A stretch of DNA of 51,097 nt from Lingula anatina (GCF_001039355.2 NW_019775369.1:75116-126212), one strand, 5' to 3'. Positions 21,851 to 34,631 are shown, numbered from the stretch's first letter. Program-made: numbers and translations. Notes: generated from the sequence alone by a model not told the origin.

Positions 21851-24800
21851 CAGTAAAAACACTAAGACATTTTGTATATTCAATAAGTTTTTATTAAGAG
21901 CAAGTAATATTGTTATAATGTATCTATATATTCATTAAACATATACTTATAAAACTTCTTTGTCTTCAATCTTCTTATTACCATAAGGTTGAAGGGTTCA
22001 AGGATGTAAAAGAAAATTATTGATCTCCGCATAAAGCCTTATTCAAAGGTGTAACAAACGTAATATTCTTGTCTATTCGACTTGACAAAGAAACTATCTA
22101 CTACTCTACTGGTATAATGTATGGTCTAAATGAAAAGAAGAACAAAATTTTCAACTTCTTCATTAAAAAAAAAACAATGGTGGATCTTACCTCCAAACCC
22201 CCTTCCCCTGAGGAAAGTGACCCATTTTGGATTCACATGATCAGGTCCCCAAAATACTCCAGCTTGCCCTAAATTTCAACATTTGACCTCTTAAAAATTC
22301 TGGATCAGTCAGTGTTTTCCTATATATAGCAATAAATAATTATGCAATTTTTATTAATTGCTCTTTTGAAACTTTGCCGCTTTTGAAAGTCCGATACGTA
22401 AAGCTGGTAAGTAAAAGCGTACATACTTCTATTGTTTGGCAAAAACGTACAACACCCAAAAGCAACACAGAGGTGCATTTAACATGTGTCAAATGTCAAA
22501 AAATAAAATTGAATAAATTAGAAGTTGTTTTCAATTCTTTAAAAATACTTGTTTATAGAACAAAATTCACAGCTGTCTCAATTTTAATTGAAGTTTTCCA
22601 TGACTTTACATTAGATAAGGGGCCTTAAATTGTAACGTATGTTCCGGTTAACGTATGTTCTGGGCCATTTAATTCTAATTTTCATATCGCGTTCCGATAT
22701 ATTTTGTAGTGATTCAGTCATGATGAATTATAGATGACGTAAGAATGTTTTAATAAATATTCAAACTGTAACTCAAGGGGCCTTGCGTCACGGCTAATAC
22801 TATGTAACGTACGTTCCCCAGAAAAATTGATAGATAGTGTCACCTTACCCAAGTACTTGGTGCAATAGGTGCAATAAGTGCTTGGTGCATTTGTGACAGT
22901 AATGTATATTCCTTTTTGGGGTTAGACGATGATTTTTTATTATTATCCGTGGTTCCAGGAAAGTGACACTTTAATACAAACTTCTTCATGTGGGACCCTA
23001 AAATAATCAAACATTATTTGCAATCTATGCACTAAATATTTTAGGAGCATGTCTGTGACCTTATTTGCACCTCAGTATTGGGTTTGGGTGACAAACGTTT
23101 ACATCGTTTAGCCCGCTATTGACAAAACAGAATCAATAATAATCATTGCACTGGATAATGAAATAGAAGAAATTCCATTACAAAATTTATTAAAAATATA
23201 AACAACATGACGCTTATGAAAGCTTGACTAAAACCCAGGGACAGATCACGATATTTCTAATATTTCCTGCGTCCGTTTTCAATTCGAAAAATCTTGTAAC
23301 AAATGTTTTGCAACCTTCTGAACATAAATTGTTCTAAATACTAGAAAATATCCATGATCTGGTCGATATAATAAAAAATGCTGGAAAGAGAGAATTGCCG
23401 AATACAGTCATATTGGGAAAAAACTACAACTTTCAATCACACGAATAGTCCCTTCATCTTTACCTAGAACCTGTATTTGTTCAGCAAATTAACGTGCTTC
23501 AAAATACTTTTCAAAAACAAATGACAACAAACTAATCACCAAATGCCTAATACTGATTAGTTGATACGTTATATTGATTCAGTCGAAATTACGGTATTCG
23601 TATACTTAATATCTGGGCCGTCTTCTCTCCACTTCCGGATTGCACAGCACCGAGGAAGTGGCGTCTTCTTCCAGGCTGTACATCCCGTTACATTAATTGT
23701 AGGGGGAGGTGGCAGGGTGAAGTGACCGCCTTTCTTATATATATTCAACTTTTATATAACTTCATTTGTAATACACAACATTAGAAACACAAAGGAAGAA
23801 TTTGTGTTTAGCATATTTCAAAATTTGCCACAAAAAAATTAATCTCAGATCCTAATCCACCCCAAATTGAAACGACATTATGTAGGTCGTCGGATATCTT
23901 GATATGACGCAATGTGGGCCTCTGATTTTAATATCTGAGCAGTTTTTTTGTCGTGTTTGACCAACTAGACCGTACGATAGCGCCATCTGGAGGAAAATAC
24001 AAAAATACTGCAATCGGAAACTTGGCAGCTGGTTTCAGATTTACAATTTTAGTGACATGGGATGTACAGCGGATTACAGTGATTGAATGTTTTAATTGCA
24101 CAATGAAATTAAATTAGATGGTTACAATACACATCTTCATATTCTCTCATGAATACATGCGTGTGTACGTGCGTGAGCGCGTTCTCTGTTGTAATTTTCG
24201 ATTTACACCATACGGTGGGGATTTGTTATTAATAACGTAATAAGAGATTAACATAAAAGCTACATGTTATCTACAGAATAACCCAGGTAAACGTCTGTGA
24301 ATATCTAGTGCAAACATCTCTCTGTGACCCTGGTAGAGAGTACAACAGTAAAAGGGGGGCCAAAATCCCCCTGACACACTCATGAATACGCTATTCAGCA
24401 ACCGCATGTAGGTGCATCTCAGTGATTGGAGATTATGGAGAGGGATCTGGTGGGGTGGTTCTAGACAATTGGGTGTAATTTAATCGTCGATGAAGGGCAT
24501 CCTGCTTAAAATTGAATTCATTTGGTTTTCGATTTTATTGGTGTATCAATCTATTTTAGCTTTCTCTTCCCCTCCCTTTCCGATGCTTTTTTCTCATAAT
24601 CTTTTAACTATCCACTGCAAATAATCAAACGCCTTTAATGAGCAAATGTGCCATCGGCTACCCTGTTTTGATTTTGATGCTGTCTCAACCATGATTGTGA
24701 CGATCTCCACAAATATCACCCAATTGTGTTAGTAAAGACTGAACATTAGATGGGGATGGGTGCACCTCCGGCTTGTGATGTACCCTTATTTTTAAATCTA

Positions 24801-25151
24801 TTAAAATAGATATATCAGACAAGGAAACAGATAACCTGAAAATCAGGAAACACCGTTCATTATTTTCGGACTTTGTTGTAGCACGTATAAGTAAACACAG
24901 AGTATATTTACCCCTGGAATTTAACTTATAATGTGTAAAAGACCTATTTCACACGCACACATACATATACATTTTTTAAATAATAAATACAAAAAACATA
25001 AGACCGCAAACAATCAAAAATTGCACGCATAATTCCCGACTAAATATATAAAAATATTACCAAATATCTAATCCTAGATTTACTTTGTCGTATACGATGT
25101 CCGTACGGTGTACGTGTATTGCCCTATGCCCCTACTCGTGCGGCGTCCGTT
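21851..25151. other. Unassigned interval
   Basis: No gene is supported. A direct repeat of TAACGTATGTTC with 16-bp spacing lies at about 22,634-22,661. A weak match to the LTR-like block (GTGAATATCT, TGGTAGAGAGTAC) lies near 24,297-24,345. An open frame at 22,374-22,628 has no domain. Confidence 0.4.
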
Positions 25152-25380
25152 GTAAAGCCCCCTTTGCACTGAACGTCGTCCTTTCTGCGTCCCGTTGTTC
25201 GGCCCTGTTTGATAGTAAAAAAACAATAAAACTTTACGTGCCGACAACTGGCCGACCACACAGTATTCATTTTGCAACAAAAGAGATGCTTGTGCCCCTT
25301 TTTACGACCACAACGATGCCAGTTTCATGGTCGCACAAAGGACGCAGAAAGGAGGCCGTCCAGTGTAAAGGGGGTTTTAC
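25152..25380 (+). mobile_element. MITE with long inverted repeats (GTAAA-CCCCC termini)
   Basis: About 41 bp at the left (GTAAAGCCCCCTTTGCACTG and on through CTTTCTGCGTCC) repeats inverted at the right end with roughly seven mismatches. The interior is non-coding; open frames crossing it are shadows. A second, more decayed copy is at 47,841-48,278. Target duplications are not clear. Confidence 0.75.
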
Positions 25381-26141
25381 TTGAAAGCCTCGGTCACAAC
25401 CGGACGCACGAATTTCAGGATCGTACGTCCCCTGCGATTTTTGGGTGTTGCGGAGGCCGTGGAGGTCGTAGAGATAGAGGAAAGTCTGCCTTGCGAGTCG
25501 CAAGGGCCACATGAGATGTCCTTTCAAGCAGGGACGCTAATTGCAAGGAGCGATGGCCGTAGAAACTGTACTAATTTCTTGAGTTTGTCTCGCTTCCTGT
25601 GTACGTAGCTCGCGAAAGTAGTGCCCTTTTGCGTCAGTTTTGCGTTTTTAACCTCTTAATCTTTTAGCTAACCCAGAAACACAAAAAAATGAATGTGAGG
25701 CTAAGAAGCAATGTGCGATTTTTGACGCTACATTTATTTATTTTATTTTTGCAAAAATCATGGGTGAATATGCCGATACCCTCAATGTTTTATATCTGTA
25801 TGTCATTTAAAATATGCAAATCCATATTACATAAGTAAACAATGAAACAAATACACGAATGCAGAGAAAACGGAAAATAAAAACAATTTAATCAGCAATG
25901 TATAATTACTATTTATTATCATATTTTTAACCATTAAAATTATCAACAAATGGTTGAACAGATCGTTAAATGTGTCCATAATCTTAAATAAAAATAGTTT
26001 TAATACATATAATACAGTGCTTGGTATCCTCACTACAAGGATGAGAGTGTAAAAAGTACGCACGACCTGTCACGTTTTACTTACGTTGTATTGTAAGTGT
26101 CAAACGCCTGGGATTAAAAAGACAAAAGGAAAACCACACAT
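25381..26141. other. Unassigned interval
   Basis: No supported exon or element ends. The moderately GC-rich part (25,381-25,610) may be old repeat sequence next to the MITE. Confidence 0.4.
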
Positions 26142-26366
26142 TCGGTTGCAAATCAGTTGCAAAGCAGTCGGCGACCTGTTAGGTACCTGTTGGATGCCAC
26201 AAGCAAGGAGAAACTCCTTGCCCCAAGTAGGGTTTTCGGTTGCCAGGAGGTTATAGGTGCTGCACTGAAAACCGGCGCAACCGGATATTAACCAAACGTG
26301 TATTTGGAAACCACTGCGAGTTGTTGCAACCGGTCGCCGACCCTTTTGCAACCAGTGACAGTTGCA
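26142..26366 (+). repeat. Palindromic repeat with about 38-bp diverged arms
   Basis: The left arm (GGTTGCAAATCAGTTGCAAA through CGGCGACCTG) pairs with the right arm (AACCGGTCGCCGAC through GCAACCAGTGACAGTTGCAA). A perfect small hairpin (GCAAGGAG, 3-nt loop, CTCCTTGC) lies inside at about 26,203-26,221. Probably a small MITE. It explains the open frames in this region. Confidence 0.6.
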
Positions 26367-27611
26367 AGTCGCAAAGAGGTTTTTTTGTTCAGTGTGACCG
26401 TAACCGCACAGGCCTTGCGACCTCAAAGAGATAAAGTATTTAAACAAGAAAATATTAAAGGATTTTATAAGTTTAATAAGGATTAAAACATATTCAAATC
26501 TATGTTTTTATTACAGCACTCGTTAGGCGAGGGTGTAGTCTGTTTAAAAGTTCGCACAATATTGTTGGTTTGATTTTTAGGAAGTGAATTAAAGAAAATA
26601 TGTTGATATCACAGCTAAAATATACGTGAATATTCAAGGCATAAATTATTGTTTAAAACACAATAATTGTTTTTATAAACTTGTTCGACTTTTATTAAAA
26701 TTTGTTTGAATTACATTTATATGAAGAAAATAATGTTCCTTCCCCGCATTGTTACTATGTGGCAGTAATTACTGTACTTAAATGTGATTTGCTTTTTTCT
26801 TGTTATTCCTCAGGAGTCTGATAATAATAAATGATAATAAATATCTTATCTGAAAATAATAATCTTAGATATAATGCAAAACTGTTTGTAATAAATACAC
26901 TTAGTTCAAAAGAGTTTGAATTTCATATATATATTTAAAAAACATGTAACAGTAATAACTGTGCTTGAAGCCCCTACATGAGATTGATTTTTTTCCTTTT
27001 CCTTCTTCTGCTGCTTTTTGAGGTTAAGGGAGAAGCACGTCGAGAAGTTGTCTAGGATCGATCAAGGACAGACCGAAAGAAGCCGAAACAACTGATGCTA
27101 GTCAATTTTAAATTTTTAATAACACGTATTATATTAATACATATTTGCTCAATACAATATTGGACAGAAATTAATGGAAATTAAAAAGTTTTAGATAAAA
27201 GTTGTAGCATGTTGTATTTGCATTCTATCCTGGACGGTTTTAAAAATCCAATACTGTTTGTCAGGACGAGGTGTGACGGGTAGGAGTAGAGTATAATGAC
27301 TTTACAGGGCTTACACAAAATGTAGAAAGCCAATCAATGAATATGACCTGTAAGAATTGACCTTGCCAATTGATTACGTACAAAATTGCGGTAAGGAGTG
27401 CCAGTGGCTAAAACTCTTTTGAACAACGACACTGTTGGTGTAGTGACACGATGACTGCACTTATGAAAAGCTGTAGCATGTAAGTGGTGAGCGGTATGAG
27501 ATTAAGGGTTAAGGTCCAAAAAATGTGTGTGATTTGTTTGTTTTGTAGTTTATCGATTGCCTTCAGATGCTTGCACGTAGTGCATAAGGCGTGGAGACTA
27601 TAAAACATCTT
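26367..27611. other. Unassigned AT-rich interval
   Basis: No gene supported. A reverse-strand frame (27,408-27,611) continues past the end of the Tc1 homology but has no transposase motif. Confidence 0.4.
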
Positions 27612-27976
27612 CGTTAAGAGCACTGAAAAACGCGTTTTGCCAACAATTTGCTCCTTATTCTGAACGGACTGGGTGGTTTGTGTTTAGTTGCAACAGCATA
27701 TGCGGAAGTCAGCGAGTCCTGTACCCTGATGGTAAGATTTCGATACATTGGGCGTGGTCTATGTGTTGTTACATCAGTCTGGGCATAACTGTATAAAACT
27801 GTGCGGACCATTCCGTGTGACACATTAACCTGTCTGGCAATGTCCTTCTTTTTTGTGCCATCTTGGCACAGATTAACAATTTTGTGTAATACCAGTGCTT
27901 AACTCATTTTACGCACTACAAAACCGGTCGCTTGCATGCAAAATTTTAAATTCTTTGGTGCAGTAGTTGCCGACAT
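27612..27976 (-). pseudogene. Tc1/mariner transposase N-terminal fragment
   Basis: An ATG at 27,976 (reverse strand) begins MSATTA. A helix-turn-helix-like segment (DGTKKKDIARQVNVSHGMVR) follows in a shifted frame, then HKPPSPFRI. The matching product in copy 2 has the same order. The reading frame has a stop between the start and the DNA-binding segment and ends at the truncation, so it is inactive. Confidence 0.75.
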
Positions 27977-28238
27977 ATGAATACTTATTTGACAGAACCA
28001 TGCTTCGCCAAAGCCAAGCTTTAATTGTCCAGCCCAAAGGTGCACTACCCAATTAAATCACTGCATATTATACAATGAAGCAGTGCAACAGATATGGTAT
28101 TCAGTTAATTGGTAGCGACACACCTGACTTAACACCTCTCCAGTCAAATATCTTATATGTGATCGGTTTTTTTAAGAAGGCATTTTTACCAAGGTATACC
28201 TTTGAAACTGAAATACTCCATATTAAATGTCAAGTCTG
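27612..28238 (-). mobile_element. Tc1/mariner copy 1, truncated
   Basis: The right end carries the same terminal inverted repeat as copy 2 (CATATTAAATGTCAAGTCTG at 28,219-28,238) next to a TA dinucleotide. Sequence from there back to about 27,612 is homologous, in reverse, to the first 600 bp of copy 2. Beyond 27,612 the homology stops and no second terminal repeat was found, so the element has lost its 3' part. Copies 1 and 2 face each other with 542 bp between their ends, and that interval contains main-gene exon 1. Confidence 0.85.
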
Positions 28239-28253
28239 TATATTTCGATTCAG

Positions 28254-28409
28254 GTTATTTCAAGGTTAGAGAAAGGGGGGTACGTTTTTCTAAAGTGTAT
28301 CCCCATCCAGGATTTAATCAAAGACACAGTGCTGTCCTCTGCTCCTTACACTGCTTTCCACCCCGACAGACGGCTGAACAACGAAATATCCACTGATGGA
28401 ATATTTACA
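28254..28409 (+). CDS. Main gene, exon 1 of the model
   Basis: 52 codons, phase 0 at both ends, between an acceptor (TTTCGATTCAG) and a donor (ACA then GTACAT). The encoded segment has alternating hydrophobic residues (YVFLKCIPIQDLI) typical of a beta-sandwich but no named domain. It reads in phase into exon 2. The acceptor begins only 15 bp after the end of Tc1 copy 1. It is not the true first exon, because no start codon or signal sequence is present. Confidence 0.45.
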
Positions 28410-28780
28410 GTACATCACTGAAACAGGAGGCGGTGTTTGAGGTAATTACACCTGCGGTGCCACCTTAAATTTTGTTCCTGCATGTATTGAGTACAGTGGT
28501 TATTATATATATTGTAGCTTGCCGTTAAACTGAATAATGATATGGAAAACATATTGGTAAATACTTAAGCTACCGATGCAGCGAACTAATAATACAATGA
28601 ATTTATTTAATTATATAATGTGTTGTATTAAGGCTACGCACTAACTATTTATAATACACATGAACACATATTCTGGAATACATGTATGCACGCGGTACTC
28701 CATCCGCCTTCGCTTTGTACAAGTTCTTTTCCTTTAGTATATAGTATATGCAGTGTATAAGACGAACATTTACCATTGTA
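28410..28780 (+). other. Intron sequence before Tc1 copy 2
   Basis: Start of the first modelled intron. No element or exon was seen in these 370 bp. Confidence 0.4.
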
Positions 28781-30882
28781 CAGACTTGACATTTAATATG
28801 TAATATTTCAGTTTCGAGAGTATGCCTAGGTAAAAATGCGGTCTTTTTTAAAAAAACTCCGATCTCATATTAGATATGGAATGGAGAAATGTGCAGTCAG
28901 GTGTGTCGCTTCCAATTAACTGAATACCAGGTTTGTTGCGCTGCTGCATTATGAAATATGCAGTGATTTAATTGGGTAGTGCTCCTTTAGGTAGGTCAAA
29001 GCTTGGCTTTGGCAAAGCATGGTTCTGTCAAAAAAGTATCAATATGTCGGCAACTACTGCAAAGAAGACTTTGAATTTTTGCAAGCAAGTGGTCGGTTTT
29101 GCAGTGTGAAAAATGAGCTATGCAGTGCTTTACAAATTTGTTAATCTGTGGCAAAATGGCGCGAAAAAAACAGACATTGCCAAACAGATAATCGCGCCAA
29201 ACGAAATGGTCCGCACAGTTTTATAGAGTAATGCCTAGACTAATGTACCCACACCCGATGTATTGAAATCTTTCCACCAGGGTACAGGACCCACTGTCTT
29301 TCAGGATATGCTGTTGCAACTAAACAAAAACCACCCAGTCCGTTCAGAATGAGGGGTAAATTGTCACTAAAACGCATTTTTCAAGGCCCTTAGCGAACAC
29401 CAAACTGGTTTTAGCAGGTTAGAATACCAGACGACCTCCGGGGAACCCACTGTAAACAGCAAAACAGCGTTGTATGTTTCTCTAATGAATTAGGGACCTT
29501 GACCGTTTCTGGGTGGAGCACTGAAACCTCGTGGCTTTCTTTATTGAGGTCAGATTGTACCTGTACCGCTCAACTAGTCAAAACAGTTTACAGACATCCA
29601 GAAGAGGCCAATGACGAAGTGTGTGCCGCGTCTAAAGTGACTTACACTGACGGCTAAAAAGGACTCATACTGAGTCTTTTAGGGACTCCAGCAGCGGGTC
29701 CTAAATCAAGTCCCTTTGAGGATTTCTTCGAGTCCTTTAATGTAAAAGAGACTCCAGCTAGCTAGGGTCCCTTAGAAAATCAACTGGAATCAAGGGACTC
29801 AAGACGATTGAGTCTTGTAAAGGACTCGAAAGATTCTTTAAAGGGGCTCTAGCTATGAATTTAATTCCTTTCAGAGCCTCCAGATGAGGCTTCTAAGGGA
29901 ATCATTTTAGTCTAGTGAAGACATTTAAAGACTCATCTGGTCCTATTTTAAAGGGGCATTTTTCATTGAAATTGTGTTTTCAGCCTTTTGCAAAGTGATG
30001 CAACACTTTAAGCAAAACAGTGATAGTTTGAAATCAGTTGTTGCAAAAAATAAACTAAATGTTTTTTATTAATATTTCTATTTGCAGTTAAAAACAGCAA
30101 GTTAACAAATCCTCTTTGAAATCCTCATGAAATCCAATACCTCGATCAAGATACAAACAAATCCTAAATGATAAACATGAATGTATTGCATTAACAAATG
30201 GTCATGAACATAGAACTCTTCTTGGAAAACTTAACTCGACCAGTTGTCCCAAAATCTGGGACGACCTTTAGTTGAATTTCTTAACTAATCTAGCCACAAA
30301 GCCACCGAAACATGTTAACAAAATAAATGCTTTCTTAAAATATTTCCATAACACAAAACACATAAAACAACCAAAAAACATGTTAAAATCAAAAGAATGT
30401 GAAGTAATTTTTACAGCTTCCAAAAGATCATATAAAATATAATATGAAAGAAATGATTGTTCATAGATACAGCATCTTGCTGCTTACAATACAAACATTA
30501 TTCACAAAAAAAGGAAACAAAGTTTTTGAAGACTCTGACCCTGGTATTCATCTTAAGTTAATGTGAACGGCTGGTTATAACCGGTCTACTTGAAAATATC
30601 GTTTTAACTTATAAGTGTCAACATATTAAAGTTTATACTTTATAAAACTAGAAGTCATGACAAACTTTTCCATCCACGAACAACTCAATGTCTTTGTCAT
30701 GGTCACATGAACTAAATTCCTCATTTTTTTGAAAACTCGAACACCAATTTTTTGAAGAACAAAGTGGTGTCTCAGAACCTCAGTGGCAGATCTTTTCTTT
30801 AAGAAACTTTTTCTAAAACATTACAGCCTTATAACCAGATATGCCAGTAAAAATCGGAGACACCATTTTTGGTCCTCAATAA

Positions 30883-30966
30883 ATTAAGTGTAAGGCATTT
30901 AAAAGAGCCGGTAAATTGGCTAAAATTAAGTGTAAGGAATTTAAAAGAGCCGGTAAATTGGCTAAC
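30883..30966 (+). repeat. Two-copy tandem repeat, period 42 bp
   Basis: ATTAAGTGTAAGG followed by ATTTAAAAGAGCCGGTAAAT occurs twice with one mismatch, so the duplication is recent. It lies in the CACTA-like element, just past the stop of its gene. Confidence 0.9.
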
Positions 30967-31064
30967 CTGTAATAGTTTGAATACTTATCAATGAATAATG
31001 GTTCCATAGTGTTTATGAATGTATTCTTGTCAATAAGGTAGTCAGCTTGGGCAAAACCTTGACC

Positions 31065-33600
31065 TTATCTGTATGCCCAATCAGGACTTTCTGAATGAAA
31101 GTCAGGTGCCAAGAAGGTTGGTCGAATATGCCAAGTTAAAGGCAAAATATGTGGCCACCAAGAGTCATCGACAAATGAATCAACTGTGGCGATTTTCACA
31201 TTTTCTGTATAGATGTAAAATTTTGTGTCTCTTGACATAAAGTCTCCTGCGTAAGTAATTATAGGCTGAACTGAATCTCCAAGACATCTGAATTTTCGAA
31301 GTAGGCATCCACATTCTTCCTTCAAATGAGGCGGCAAACACAAAATGCCAGCACACCAGGTAGCATCTACATGTAGAGAAAAATATATACTCATTATCAT
31401 CTACTAATGAGATGTAGCAAATGATGAATATACTTTACATTTGCAGTGAAATATGTATTAACTGTAGCCTTCAATGTCATAACACTAGCTTTGGATGTGT
31501 TCTACCAAATTTTCTGTTGTCAAAGGATGCAATAAACATTAAATCCAAAAGAATTAACAAGATGAAATTGTGCATACATGTAGGGTCACAAAAATGTGCT
31601 AAATTCAAAAAAGTGCCAAGTAACGAGTAACATCAACCTCTTGTAAATCTCACTTTTATTGTCTAGGTTTACACTGTTGCAAGAAAGAATTGTTTCATGA
31701 TTAAGTGTAGGATCTAAAAATAAATCATTGCATAGGTAATGTGCAAGTTCATAACAGTTACATTATTTTATGAGTAGAGGATTGTGTTCAATGCAACCGA
31801 GGATAATTTTATTGGGATACTAAAGCGTTCAATTCCAAGGTTTTCATCTCAATTATCCCAAAAGGAATCTATATGGATTAAAAAACCCCTGGAGTTGTGA
31901 GCCCAGATGAGGGCGGGCATAAGTTGCCAAAAAATTTTGACATCATCATTAGACCCACAATCTGCGCAGCCATATCACACTGAAGAAGAAAGCAGCCTAA
32001 GCCTGGCTTGCGGAAACTTCTGACGTTTTATAAGGTAATTTTGCCTTTATTTTGAGACAATACAGAATGATGCAAACCACGAAATTGTATTCAATGTTTT
32101 TTTAGAGGGAAGCATTTCAAAAGGAACTGAAAAAAATATTGAAAATTAAATGGTACATACACTTTCTGTCAACATCAGAGCGTGCAGACGCCATAGCTTC
32201 TTTAGCCTCTTGCAGTTCACTAGAAAGTCCCCTCATGGAAGCTCCTTTTCCTTTGGGCTGTGGCAAATTGACAAGAGCTTGTCCATAAAAAGCCAAGTTT
32301 TTGGCCATTGCTGACTTAATATCCTTCCCCGATAGCCTTGTGAATTCACTGAATAACTGAAAATAAGTAAACATTTTACTTATAGATAACTTCAACAGAT
32401 AAAAATATGAATTTATTCTAAAAATTGTTATGGTATAATATTTCAAGATTAAAGGTAATTTTTCCTAACTAGTTTGTTATTCAATATCAATTGCTAGCCA
32501 GATCAAACACCAAAAGCCTTTTTTACATGAGCTGATCTTTTAAAACAATACTGTAACATAATATCAGATAAACAAGACAGCAAAAGCGGAAGTTTAGCCT
32601 GACCTCTTGTGGGGAACCCCCTTAAACCATCCCGGGGCCCCACATTACATAAAATACCCTTTTTATAATTATAATCCCCAGGGTTTGTGCACAATGGGCT
32701 CACATCTTTGGATAACGCTATCTGTAATACTGCTACAGAGATTCCCAGGTTCCTTGTCTTAAATTCTGCACACGGAAAAGAATGAAACGACTCCATGTTG
32801 TAACTTCAACAGAATATATTTTGCTTCACTAACAGTTACATGATACAAGTATGACTTCTCTCTCCTTTTCTCTCTCCAATCTCCCCTCTAGATTTAAGTT
32901 TACAGATTTTTATACAAAACTTTATCAGTTAAACTGTCCATCACATAACTTAAAAACTGATTGGTTACTTCATACACAAGGCCACCTCTTCCTGGTGGTC
33001 ACCGTTAATAACTCCCTGTAATCAAGCTCTCACAGATTACTGGCTTCGAAACAAAGGACATTAAAATTGGAACTGCAAGGTGTGAGGTATTACCTGAAGA
33101 TACTATACAACATGGCTTCCCATGTATCAATTTTATGAAACAATGGCTTCCTCTGATTGAATTAATACTACACCATGTATGAAAATTTTAAAAGTACTAA
33201 TTACACTTTTTTCTATACCGTGGTTCCTGAAACTCTGTGGTCCAATTTCAGAAACGCAATGACCTGATTTTCTACTGCTATATCCGCACAGCGGTGGATT
33301 CAAAAATGCTAAATACTACATGATTGTTTTTTTAAAAGCTTACCGGGTTTTGTGATTTTTTTATTAAAGTTAATCAGAACAAATCCTATGTGTGAGAATA
33401 ATATTCCCTGGCCAAGATTTTGATTACTGCCACGGAAAAAGTCACAGTATTCAATATTCACAGCAACAGGCCCAAAAAGGGCTATGGGTCTATATCTGAT
33501 CGTCTCAATATGGTCTAAAGCACTCAATGATATAAAACTGTAGGAAATTAAATAAAAAGTAAGTCTAAAACCGTTAAATACTTAAAAGTTTTACTTACCA
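31065..33600 (-). CDS. Five-exon gene inside the CACTA-like element, function unknown
   Basis: On the reverse strand, exons at about 33,599 and upstream, 33,344-33,514, 32,704-32,765, 32,161-32,356 and 31,065-31,366 are bounded by good sites (donors GTAAGT, GTAAGC, GTGAGC and GTATGT; acceptors ending TTTAG, GTGCAG, TTTCAG and GTAG). They join in phase to a TAA at 31,065. The product has a YRPIALFGPVA segment, then a Lys/Ala-rich helical region (KDIKSAMAKNLAFYGQALVN), then a Cys-rich part (WCAGI, EECGCLLRKF) and a Trp-rich end (DSWWPHILPLTWHIR). No ATG is seen in frame in the first exon, so the start is unresolved. I recognise no family. Its position suggests an element-encoded protein, possibly a transposase or accessory protein. 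Confidence 0.5.
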
Positions 33601-34631
33601 AAATAAGAAACGTGTGTGAAGGCTTCCTCGTGGTACCTGACGGATCTGTCATCACCAATCACGTGACCAAAAAAACCGCCAAAGTGAGTCTTTAAAAGGA
33701 CTCAAAACTTGAGTCTATCTTGAAACAATGAAATTGTTAGGTTGGATTCCTTTAACGGACTTGAGTGAGTCTGTTTTGGTTAACATTGAGTCTCTAAGGG
33801 AATACAGCACCCTGGAGGCCTCAGACAATCGGTTGAAGCTTTTTTTCTCTCAGTGTAGGTAATTAAAAGCGTCATTATTTGGAGTGGATACCACATTGGT
33901 GCCAAAACACCAATGGTAGCCATCGACGAAAACCTGAACCAGATCAAATAAATCTGGGAGCCACTTGACTATAATTTGATAGGGGGCACCTTAGAAACAA
34001 TTTAAGGTTGCACGGTGAGATTGCCGGTTCACACACAGCACTTTTAATAGCAGACTACTTACAAAACCAAGGGAATGAGCGGGATCCTTGGTCATCAAAA
34101 CCGCCATATTTGAACCACATAGACAATATGTGGGTAGGCCGTTACTCGTCGAATCCATGGCCTACATGGCCTACAACAAAACTGAACCAAATTGGACAGA
34201 TTTCGACGGATGCCTGGAATGTTTTTCCGGATTGAACCTATCCCAAGGAATGCCTTGAAACTCGAGAGCGCCGGTAGCAGCCAGAAGATGTCAGGCGTAA
34301 CAGCGACCGTTACTAAGACTAGACACTGACATGAGGGTTCTTTGTGGAGCTTGTAACTCTTTTACAGACAATAGTTTGGAAAATATGGAGATCTAAAATA
34401 TCTCTTTTTAATGGTTGTCGTATGACGTCTAATACGCAATGTGTTTTTGTTTGCTTCTCTGGCGAATTCCATTAATGAACTGATGTCACAATGACATCAA
34501 AGAGATAATTAAAAGTAATTAAAACACGATTTTAATCCTTATTTTCATTTATCAGTCAGCAAAAAAGGAAAAACTGATGAAAAATGATTTGGGAAAAAAT
34601 ATTCCATATTAAATGTCAAGTCTGTATATAG

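Larger units (their letters stand above)
29645..33855 (-). mobile_element. CACTA/CMC-like DNA transposon nested in Tc1 copy 2
   Basis: The 4.2-kb insert begins CACTGACGGC and ends with the inverted CACTGAGAG, each next to a TA that fits a 2-bp target duplication (29,643-29,644 and 33,856-33,857). The first and last 200-300 bp are packed with GACTC/GAGTC words in both orientations (for example 29,661, 29,687, 29,714, 33,683, 33,700). CMC elements typically show CACT(A/G) ends, a 2-4 bp duplication and sub-terminal repeats that bind transposase. The superfamily call rests on these ends and not on a recognised transposase. Confidence 0.7.
29044..34316 (+). pseudogene. Tc1/mariner transposase pseudogene, split by the nested insertion
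   Basis: The 5' part (29,044 to about 29,643) begins MSATTAKK, carries the DNA-binding word KKTDIAKQI and reaches VYRHPEEAND. The 3' part (about 33,858-34,316) resumes in the same frame with VIIWSGYHIGAKTP, then a P-LN-IDNMW word and a C-terminal LETRERR-like and NSDRY segment, as in Tc1 transposases. The frame is continuous across the insertion site once the insert is taken out, apart from a stop at the junction. Many stops and frame changes elsewhere, and no intact DDE set visible, show it is dead. Confidence 0.85.
28781..34624 (+). mobile_element. Tc1/mariner copy 2, full length, split by a nested element
   Basis: Terminal inverted repeats CAGACTTGACATTTAATATG (28,781-28,800) and its complement (34,605-34,624) are flanked by TA on both sides, the Tc1/mariner target duplication. 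Similarity continues a few bases inward. Removing the CACTA-like insert (29,645-33,855 plus one TA) leaves about 1.63 kb, the usual Tc1-like length. The transposase runs on the + strand and is broken. The element lies in the intron between exons 1 and 2, and its right end is only 7 bp from exon 2. Confidence 0.9.

Noticed and set aside
25085-25608. Cluster of overlapping GC-richer open frames
   Set aside because: They run across the inverted ends of a MITE and exist on both strands; they are shadows of the element.
26100-26447. 115-codon reverse-strand frame
   Set aside because: It spans a palindromic repeat and has no recognisable motif.
32503-32796. 97-codon reverse-strand frame as a single exon
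   Set aside because: Only its first 62 bp after the acceptor join in phase to the next exon through a GTGAGC donor; the rest is better read as intron.
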